NCBI RefSeq assembly: GCF_000330505.1
Contig: NW_004440393.1
Location: 19,328 to 33,069, forward strand
DNA from: Entamoeba invadens IP1
Taxonomy: Eukaryota; Evosea; Mastigamoebida; Endamoebidae
Reading direction: 5' to 3'
Length of the DNA stretch: 13,742 nucleotides
The notes below the pieces were generated by a model. The model saw nothing but the letters and a program-made list of their open reading frames with translations, had not been told where the DNA came from and made no database searches. Position numbers and translations under genes: made by a program. Of this stretch, positions 7,811 through 13,742 are shown one piece after another. How positions within the stretch are numbered: the stretch's first letter is position 1; every line of letters begins with the position of its first letter.

Positions 7811-8934
7811 TGATAGTAGTATCTATCTTGTTATACAATGTCAGTGCTGCAAAACAGTGGTGTGAAAATGATGGTGTTATCCAGTATGCAGACAATGTCA
7901 ATTGCGTTGAGTCTAGTGAATGGAATATCAACGACATAACATTTAAGTTCACCGCCAGTTGTTGCACAACCCAGACAAAAACGTTCAACGATTATGGCGA
8001 TGAAAGTAGTGATGAAAAAAGGTTCAGTTTTCTTTCTGATGGAATCGTTTTAAAAACGTTGTTTTTTCAACTAACAAATAAAAATAAAAATATTACAATA
8101 TGGGACGGAAAACGGACAGAAGGAATATTCGTTGCTTTTGGTTGTTTTGATAATCAGTTGTATTGTCGTACATCAATTGGACAAGATAAATTAACATTTA
8201 TAGACCACCATTGGCATGGCATATCTCTATTTTCAGATATCGACCAGTACTTTTATATAATGATATATTGGGTAGGAAATGAATCACCAGTACAACTTTT
8301 CATAGATGGATATGTCTCTCAACACGTTACTCTTGAATATATGAAATCCTCAACCCAAAGTTCGGGTATTGTCTACTCCAAAAATAGATTTTTATTTACA
8401 GGTAATTCAAATGAAAATTTAATTGTAATCAAAAACAAAGACGGTGTTGCAAAAGAAGTCTGTGAACGGTTTGGATACAAAAGATTCCTATTTTTCGAAA
8501 AATCATATAAAACCACATATCTTAGTTACACGGCGTGTACTTGTAAAAGTACAACACACCAACTTCTTGAAACTTATGACTGGAATTATCCCGATTGCCG
8601 ATATAACCATTCTTTATACAATTTGGATTTAACAAATGATGTTGACAATGAAGTCACTATTGAAGTTCAACTTTCCTCGTTTTATTCAGTACTATTTGAC
8701 ACAAATAAAAAATATATTTTCACGCCATTCAACGATAAAATTACTTCTATGATTTTCACACATTTTGAAATGAAGGAAAATATTAAAGTTGAATTCTTGA
8801 TTGAAGTTTTTATTAATAATCTGACGATAACTTCCATTGGTAATTATTACTTCAAAGAAGGCGTCAATATACAAACAGTAAATCACAACGAAGATTTTAT
8901 CAATAAAATCTTGTTTTCTGTTGATAAAAACTGA
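7804..8934 (+). CDS. TMK-B segment 1: signal peptide and distal ectodomain
   Basis: 376 codons. Residues 1-15 are a signal peptide (ILIVVSILLYNVSA), and the mature protein begins near K-Q-W-C, recalling T-T-W-C at the same place in TMK-A. The rest is beta-rich and Asn-rich, with scattered Cys and none of the dense CxxC arrays of TMK-A. At 8461-8598 it has a module with C-E-R-F-G near its start, F-F-E, C-T-C, then W-N-Y-P-D-C. It ends at TGA 8932-8934, directly after the A5 run where the frame is lost. On its own it would be a secreted fragment with no membrane anchor. I do not recognise a named domain; comparable ectodomains occur in Entamoeba TMK subfamilies lacking furin-like repeats. Confidence 0.65.
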   Translation: MILIVVSILLYNVSAAKQWCENDGVIQYADNVNCVESSEWNINDITFKFTASCCTTQTKTFNDYGDESSDEKRFSFLSDGIVLKTLFFQLTNKNKNITIWDGKRTEGIFVAFGCFDNQLYCRTSIGQDKLTFIDHHWHGISLFSDIDQYFYIMIYWVGNESPVQLFIDGYVSQHVTLEYMKSSTQSSGIVYSKNRFLFTGNSNENLIVIKNKDGVAKEVCERFGYKRFLFFEKSYKTTYLSYTACTCKSTTHQLLETYDWNYPDCRYNHSLYNLDLTNDVDNEVTIEVQLSSFYSVLFDTNKKYIFTPFNDKITSMIFTHFEMKENIKVEFLIEVFINNLTITSIGNYYFKEGVNIQTVNHNEDFINKILFSVDKN

Positions 8935-9653
8935 CCGGTGATGGTACATTATCGTCTTGTGGACGTAGAGTGTTTTATGTTGAATCACTGTTGAATGGGT
9001 ATATGTGTTATTGCAATTACACAAATGGTGTCTGGGATCCATCAGACACGTCATTGAACAAAGGAGACTGTTTGGAGTATTCATTACAAAGCAGTTTAAT
9101 ACTTCAGATCAACTCCGCCAACTACGACGTGGCTGCAAATCAAAGTTGGCAACAAATCAACTTTTTGAATCAAAAAAGTACAATCACAGGAAGTCGTGTT
9201 CTCGAAACACTAAATGCCAACATCCAAATTGATGTTGTTTTTAATAACATCAACACGGTTTTATATATCAAAAATACGTTAGCATTCAACCAAAATACGC
9301 ATATCATATTTCAACAATTTACAACTCTGTTGATTGATGAAAATGTCAAAATTGTTCTTCACAATCCACAAAACAACACAAATAGAAATGGAATAATTAT
9401 GATAGAAACCGATGCAAAATTTCAAAACAATAACAATGCAATGACTGTTGAATATAATAGCACCACTTTATTAAATTATTGCATCGAATTGATATCTTTT
9501 GAATTCCCTTACCAATTTAAAGCTTTCACTTCAAATTCTAAACTAATTGGCGGGAAATTATATCGAGTTTGCCAAGAAGGAAATTTACTCAATGAAAACA
9601 CACAATGCAATTTCACAGGAAATGATATGAATGCTCACCTAAGTTACGAATAA
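8928..9653 (+). CDS. TMK-B segment 2: continued ectodomain, out of frame with segment 1
   Basis: Open from 8928 in the phase one base behind segment 1, with no good ATG at its head. It opens with L-T-G-D-G-T-L-S-S-C-G-R-R-V-F-Y-V-E. At 8958-9071 it repeats the module of segment 1 (C-G-R-R-V-F-Y-V-E, C-Y-C, V-W-D, then G-D-C), which shows the reading phase is the ancestral one. The remainder is rich in Asn and short hydrophobic strands, with N-x-S/T sites, suggesting a secreted beta-solenoid or lectin-like fold; this is inference. It stops at TAA 9651-9653, but the same phase is open beyond the stop. Confidence 0.55.
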   Translation, partial: KLTGDGTLSSCGRRVFYVESLLNGYMCYCNYTNGVWDPSDTSLNKGDCLEYSLQSSLILQINSANYDVAANQSWQQINFLNQKSTITGSRVLETLNANIQIDVVFNNINTVLYIKNTLAFNQNTHIIFQQFTTLLIDENVKIVLHNPQNNTNRNGIIMIETDAKFQNNNNAMTVEYNSTTLLNYCIELISFEFPYQFKAFTSNSKLIGGKLYRVCQEGNLLNENTQCNFTGNDMNAHLSYE

Positions 9654-9941
9654 AATGTCCTTCATTGTCCAATTAACACGGAGAACGCAATGATTCTGTT
9701 GAAAAACAACAACTTGGCACAAACAGTAAACTTCAATGGTCATTTTGAACAACAAAATAATTCCACTCTGAAATGTACAAAAAACATCAACTATTTGACT
9801 CAATTTAAAGAAGTGAATGAAAATGTTATCTATATTGAAGACAATTCAATAGATGGTGGAGTGTTCACTTTAGAAGATCAAACAAAAAATTGTTTATGGG
9901 AAACAATTTTGGTTTTCAAAGTTCAACAACAAAAAGTATGA
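9654..9941 (+). CDS. TMK-B segment 3: ectodomain after the internal stop
   Basis: Same phase as segment 2, separated only by the TAA at 9651-9653. It resumes with C-P-I-N-T-E-N-A-M-I-L-L. True coding in this phase ends near the A6 run at 9884-9889. The residues after that (to TGA 9939-9941) are out-of-phase shadow. An alternative to a plain nonsense change is a pair of compensating indels, since the neighbouring phase reads K-C-P-S-L across 9653-9675. Confidence 0.5.
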   Translation, partial: NVLHCPINTENAMILLKNNNLAQTVNFNGHFEQQNNSTLKCTKNINYLTQFKEVNENVIYIEDNSIDGGVFTLEDQTKNCLWETILVFKVQQQKV

Positions 9942-12892
9942 AGAAATCGTTGAGTTTTGTTGTGACAAGTGACACAAAATACAACTGCGTTGCTTTTGAA
10001 GCGAATGTCTACTCAACACAAAATTCGATGTGTTTTTTTTGTAAAAATGAATGTTATTTATATGAAAATAAATGCAATGTTATATCAACCGTATGTAATA
10101 GAACATATAAAACATTGCATTATTCTTTATGTGAAGAATGTTCGACAAAATATGAAGCCATGAGATACGAATGTTATCAGTGTCCTGACAAGTGTCTTCA
10201 TTGCGTTGATGGTAAATGCATTTCTTGTGAACAAAACTATTATTATGATGACAATGGTGTCTGTCTACCACTTGATAATTCAACGGGAAGTGTTCAATTG
10301 TATATGTTGCAAAATGCAAGAAAGTGTTCAGAAGGGTATTACACATCGTCTACAACATGTCTTAAATGTTCTGATAATTGTATTCAATGCAAAGATTCAT
10401 TAACATGTCAAATATGTAATACATTCAGCTTTTTAATCGATAAAGGCGATTCTGTCATATGTGAAGTCCAAAGCAACGTTTTACTTGCGACAACATTGAC
10501 TATTTTGTATTGTGCAACAAGTTATTACAAAGATACATCGAGTAATTCATGTAAAAGGTGTTCAACTACGTTTGGTGAATTGTGTGATCTGTGCGATTTT
10601 GACAAATGTTTGAAGTGTTCGCAATATGGAGTTATGAATAAAGTGACTGGGTGGTGTGAAGTTCTATCAGAGACTTCATGTTCCACAACCCAAAACACAT
10701 ATTGTACTTCATGTGAGCACGTAAATTATGCTATGAATACAAGTGGTCTTTGTGAACCCAACACCAACTGTGCAATTTCATTCAAAAATGGGAAATGTCC
10801 AGTTTGTGTCGATGGATATTTTAATACACCTGCAAGGGTGTGTGAACTCAACACTACACAAAGTGACAAATGTATTAAATTAACACAAGAAGGCGACAGG
10901 TATTGTCGTTGTGAAACCGGTTATTTTGTATTGGACAACAAGTGTTTTAAATGTTCAGACAATTGTGTTGATTGTTATAATTTTGATGAATGCCTCCTTT
11001 GCAAAGACAACTACTTTTTACTTGAAAATGGGACATGTGGAGAGATATCTGAAGTCACAAACAACTGCAAAAAGTTGATTCAGACGCGTTCTATATGTGC
11101 ATTATGTCACATCAACTACTTCAGAGATGCAGATGGAAAGTGTGAGAGTTGTATTGAGAATTGTACCATATGTAATCAGAAATCGAAGTGTTTACAATGT
11201 GTACAATACAACTTTTTGCTGACAGATTCTACAAAATGTCTTTCATATGACTACTTGGATAACTGCGACATAAAAACGGCGAGTGGATGTGTGTTGTGTT
11301 CGAAAGGGTATTTCATTTTAAATCAGATGTGTGCAAAATGTGACTCAAAAACAATGAATTGTACTGAATGTACACAATATGGGGTATGTACATCATGTAC
11401 AGACAACTTCATCTTATTATCAGATGTTTGTACTTCGATTGACAAGATATCTGATTGTATTGAAATCGCACAATCGAAGTGCTCTAAATGCACATTCTGG
11501 CATATTCCCAATAACTCTGGCACATCATGCCAAACGCAAGCTGTCTGGTGGGTCATATTTGTGTGTGTCTTTTTCGTAGTTATAGTAATCTTAATGTTGA
11601 TAATAATGTGTATAATAATCATTTTCAAAGTGATTGAACACAAAAAAAGAAAGAAAGCACAAAAGGAGACGTGTCTGTTTGAAATGAGCAAATCAAACAT
11701 CAAATTTATCAAAACGATAAATAAAAACGTTGTAGTCAATATCGATAAAATTGTGTTTGAGAGTGCTGATTATGGTGATCTCAAAGTTGGGGAAGAGTCG
11801 CGTGAATTGATATGTATTGGTAACAATTCCAAAAACACCATCAAAGTTCAGTTCTCTTCGAAAGAAGACAACTATAAGTATTCATTCAGAAGTGAGCCAA
11901 AGGTCGTTTCAATTCCAAAAGGAAAAGCATGTGAATTTGAAGTCTTTTTGCTGGTGAATTGTTCGACACAAATAGAAGATACCATCTCTTTGTTCTCTGC
12001 AAATTTAAAGAAAGGGGAGACTTCTGAAGTCTCGATTGGAATTTGTGGAAAGACTGAAATATCGACCCGTTTAGACCCAGACGAACTTAAAGAAGAAAAG
12101 AAACTTGGTGAAGGCTCTTTTGGAATTGTTTACAAAGGAAATTTTCGAGGACATGTCGTTGCAATTAAAAAGATGAAGGAATTTTCTGAGACGAAACAAT
12201 CAATGGATGAATTTACAAAAGAAGTTTTTATGTTAGATAAATTCCGTAGTGAGTATATCGTCCATTTCTATGGCGCCGTCTTTATGCCATCTAAAATATG
12301 TATGGTCACTGAATTTGCTGAATTTGGAAGTTTACAAGACTTGATGAAACATAAAAAAAGCGAAGAAGTTAATATGAAAATCAGAGTTAAATTGATGTTA
12401 GATGCATCACAAGGAATTGTTTATTTACATGAGAATGGCATATTACATAGAGATATCAAGCCAGATAACATTCTTGTCTATTCACTTAATATAAATGACA
12501 AAGTAAATGCAAAATTGACTGATTTTGGATCAAGTAGAAATGTCAATTTATTGATGACCAATATGACATTCACTAAGGGTATTGGTACACCTGTGTATAT
12601 GGCACCTGAAGTGTTGAAAAAGGAGAAGTACAAAATGTCATCAGATATTTATTCGTTTGGTGTCACCATGTATGAAACATTTGGGTGGGAAAACCCTTAT
12701 AATAAAGTGGATTTCAAATTTCCATGGAAAATTGCAGAGTTTGTTATTTCTGGAAAACGTTTATTAAAAAGGGAATTCATAACACAAAATGAGTACAACA
12801 TTATTTCACGATGTTGGGATGATGATCAAAAAAAGAGGCCATCAATTATCGATGTTGTTGAAAAGTTGGAGACATTTAATTTAATACAGTAA
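9890..12892 (+). CDS. TMK-B segment 4: Cys-rich repeats, membrane helix, Ig-like module and intact kinase
   Basis: 1,000 open codons. About 10020-11525 encodes furin-like Cys repeats matching the membrane-proximal repeats of TMK-A (units with C-x-x-C, G-Y-F and D-N-C). About 11540-11629 is a membrane helix (WWVIFVCVFFVVIVILMLII) followed by a basic K-K-R-K-K anchor. About 11788-12060 is the Ig-like module. The kinase has GEGSFG at 12107-12124, the VAIK Lys at 12167-12169, HRDIKPDN at 12446-12469, DFG at 12521-12529, and G-T-P-V-Y-M-A-P-E. Nothing in the kinase is missing. Because the signal peptide lies beyond three breaks, this piece alone should not be secreted or inserted normally. The first codon (TTG) is only the limit of the open frame, not a proven start. 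Confidence 0.75.
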   Translation: MFMGNNFGFQSSTTKSMKKSLSFVVTSDTKYNCVAFEANVYSTQNSMCFFCKNECYLYENKCNVISTVCNRTYKTLHYSLCEECSTKYEAMRYECYQCPDKCLHCVDGKCISCEQNYYYDDNGVCLPLDNSTGSVQLYMLQNARKCSEGYYTSSTTCLKCSDNCIQCKDSLTCQICNTFSFLIDKGDSVICEVQSNVLLATTLTILYCATSYYKDTSSNSCKRCSTTFGELCDLCDFDKCLKCSQYGVMNKVTGWCEVLSETSCSTTQNTYCTSCEHVNYAMNTSGLCEPNTNCAISFKNGKCPVCVDGYFNTPARVCELNTTQSDKCIKLTQEGDRYCRCETGYFVLDNKCFKCSDNCVDCYNFDECLLCKDNYFLLENGTCGEISEVTNNCKKLIQTRSICALCHINYFRDADGKCESCIENCTICNQKSKCLQCVQYNFLLTDSTKCLSYDYLDNCDIKTASGCVLCSKGYFILNQMCAKCDSKTMNCTECTQYGVCTSCTDNFILLSDVCTSIDKISDCIEIAQSKCSKCTFWHIPNNSGTSCQTQAVWWVIFVCVFFVVIVILMLIIMCIIIIFKVIEHKKRKKAQKETCLFEMSKSNIKFIKTINKNVVVNIDKIVFESADYGDLKVGEESRELICIGNNSKNTIKVQFSSKEDNYKYSFRSEPKVVSIPKGKACEFEVFLLVNCSTQIEDTISLFSANLKKGETSEVSIGICGKTEISTRLDPDELKEEKKLGEGSFGIVYKGNFRGHVVAIKKMKEFSETKQSMDEFTKEVFMLDKFRSEYIVHFYGAVFMPSKICMVTEFAEFGSLQDLMKHKKSEEVNMKIRVKLMLDASQGIVYLHENGILHRDIKPDNILVYSLNINDKVNAKLTDFGSSRNVNLLMTNMTFTKGIGTPVYMAPEVLKKEKYKMSSDIYSFGVTMYETFGWENPYNKVDFKFPWKIAEFVISGKRLLKREFITQNEYNIISRCWDDDQKKRPSIIDVVEKLETFNLIQ

Positions 12893-13479
12893 AGTTTAAT
12901 TATGTTTCAATAATATTTATTTTTATTTACAAATATTAAACAAAACTTAAAATAGTGTTCATTATCATTTTTACTTTCTGATGTTTGATAATAGAAAAAT
13001 AGTAATTGTTGAATTTTGCATGTATTTATTTGGTTATTGCGTTTGGATTCATAAAATTAACAATTCTTTTTATTTTATTATTGAAGTTCCACATCTGAAA
13101 TAACTTCGCGTATTTTTTTAAATAGCAAATTAAGTTTTCTTGTTAATAACATACAGTTAGTTTCACAACAATTCCTTATTTTTTACAACAAATAAATTTC
13201 TGTTTCATAACAATTAAATTTGTACCTTTTTCATCCATGTTTCAAAATAAGTATTTTTTGTTGCACAATTTGCATGATTGTTTTTTGTTTTAAAATAATA
13301 TAGTATTATTGTATAACCGCATTGTATTGTTTCACAACAAAACATTACAAATTAACACAAAAAATAAATATTATCAAAACAGAACTCTTTAAATAAACAA
13401 TTTATATTGGTATAAATTTATAATCTAATCGATAAAAATTAATATTAAACACGAGATAACTTAAGAAAATTCAAGTCTT
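12893..13479. other. AT-rich spacer after TMK-B with a dispersed GTTTCA motif
   Basis: No coding sequence is seen. A TAATT-type polyadenylation signal lies at 12897-12901, five bases after the stop. Imperfect copies of a GTTTCA-x-AA-x-A motif begin at 12904, 13160, 13202, 13239 and 13329. The copies at 13160-13173 and 13202-13215 differ by one base over 14 positions. Spacing is irregular and there is no larger repeat unit. Confidence 0.45.
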
Positions 13480-13742
13480 CATGGGAAAAACTTTACGAGT
13501 CACTACCGAGGTATAGTGAGTGATCACATTGAATAATATTGCTGGTGTGATATAGTCGAAGCTCTCATCAATATTTGATCAGACTTCTGATAATGATTTC
13601 AGTAAAAAATGGGGATTTACTTTTTCTATAATATTTTTGTTCTTGATATAACAACACAAAACAAGTAATCAAGTAAAGAAATAGATATAAAGTTACGAGT
13701 AAAGTATTGTCTTGATGCGTCTAAAGGTATTTTGTATTTACA
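13480..13742 (+). pseudogene. Decayed fragment of a third TMK kinase domain, running off the right edge
   Basis: From 13672 the + strand reads S-K-E-I-D-I-K-L-R-V-K-Y-C, then LDASKGILYL to the edge. This matches the helix-E segment of TMK-A (LRVKLMLDASKGILYLH) almost exactly. Directly upstream the same phase gives D-I-T-T-Q-N-K followed by a TAA at 13666-13668. Further upstream, in another phase, 13593-13628 reads M-I-S-V-K-N-G-D-L-L-F-L, like a kinase hinge, at about the expected distance. Before that (around 13533-13547) only a weak I-I-L-L-V remains, and stops occur in all phases. The fragment thus looks frameshifted and interrupted. The catalytic loop would lie outside the window. A real gene with introns is the alternative, as a TAG stands at 13681-13683. 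Confidence 0.6.

Larger units (their letters stand above)
7804..12892 (+). pseudogene. Second transmembrane kinase (TMK-B), ectodomain broken by two frameshifts and one stop
   Basis: Read through its lesions this locus spans about 1,695 codons, close to the 1,677 of TMK-A, with the same order: signal peptide, ectodomain, Cys-rich repeats, membrane helix, Ig-like module, kinase. Three breaks lie in the ectodomain. The frame changes at an A5 run (8926-8930), an in-frame TAA sits at 9651-9653, and the frame changes again at an A6 run (9884-9889). Both shifts have the sense of one lost A. No lesion is seen in the following 1,000 codons, which hold a kinase with every catalytic motif. Either the gene died recently, or the A-run shifts are sequence errors. 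The independent TAA favours real decay, unless it too is an error. An intron at 8913-8968 (GT...TAG, 56 bases) would restore frame at the first break, but would remove conserved-looking coding sequence. Confidence 0.75.

Noticed and set aside
8923..8934. Programmed -1 frameshift at T AAA AAC
   Set aside because: The heptamer does not satisfy X XXY YYZ, I saw no obvious downstream structure, and the gene carries two further breaks.
8692..9084. Reverse-strand frame of 130 codons spanning the first TMK-B break
   Set aside because: The sense strand carries the repeated Cys module on both sides of the break, so the antisense frame is a by-product.
935..13742. CRISPR array, operon signals or bacterial defence system
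   Set aside because: There are no spaced identical repeats or ribosome binding sites, and all recognisable proteins are eukaryotic receptor kinases or TLDc proteins.

Overview
The window looks like chromosomal DNA from an Entamoeba species. The reasons are very AT-rich spacers, long intronless genes on one strand, a TLDc-domain protein, and two very large receptor-like proteins with CxxC-rich ectodomains, one membrane helix and a cytoplasmic kinase. That last architecture is the transmembrane kinase (TMK) family that is greatly expanded in Entamoeba. The spacing suggests a reptilian-type species such as E. invadens, but the species is an inference.

Layout, all on the + strand. Positions 2-934 hold the 3' part of a TLDc-domain protein that runs in from the left edge. 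Positions 935-1995 are spacer, including a GC-richer island (about 1401-1620) with nested inverted repeats and a T-run that could be a small structured RNA. Positions 1996-7029 hold an intact 1677-residue TMK (here TMK-A). Positions 7030-7803 are spacer with two unexplained open frames and a GNRA-type hairpin. Positions 7804-12892 hold a second TMK (TMK-B) of nearly the same length, but its ectodomain is interrupted by two single-base frameshifts in A-runs and an in-frame TAA. Positions 12893 to about 13480 are spacer with a recurring GTTTCA-type motif. The right edge (about 13480-13742) carries a decayed fragment of a third kinase domain, so this is a tandem array of at least three TMK loci.

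TMK-A and TMK-B share the same cytoplasmic half: membrane helix, a beta-rich Ig-like (MSP/ASH-like) module, then a kinase with all catalytic motifs. They also share the membrane-proximal Cys repeats, and a 21-base sequence straddles both start codons. Their distal ectodomains are unrelated: TMK-A has an ephrin-receptor/TNFR-like array followed by furin-like repeats, while TMK-B has a beta-rich, Asn-rich domain with a repeated C...C-x-C...W...DC module. The picture is a family that keeps one signalling module and swaps or diversifies sensors, with copies being lost by decay. TMKs are probably surface sensors feeding Ser/Thr phosphorylation. No ligand can be read from the sequence.
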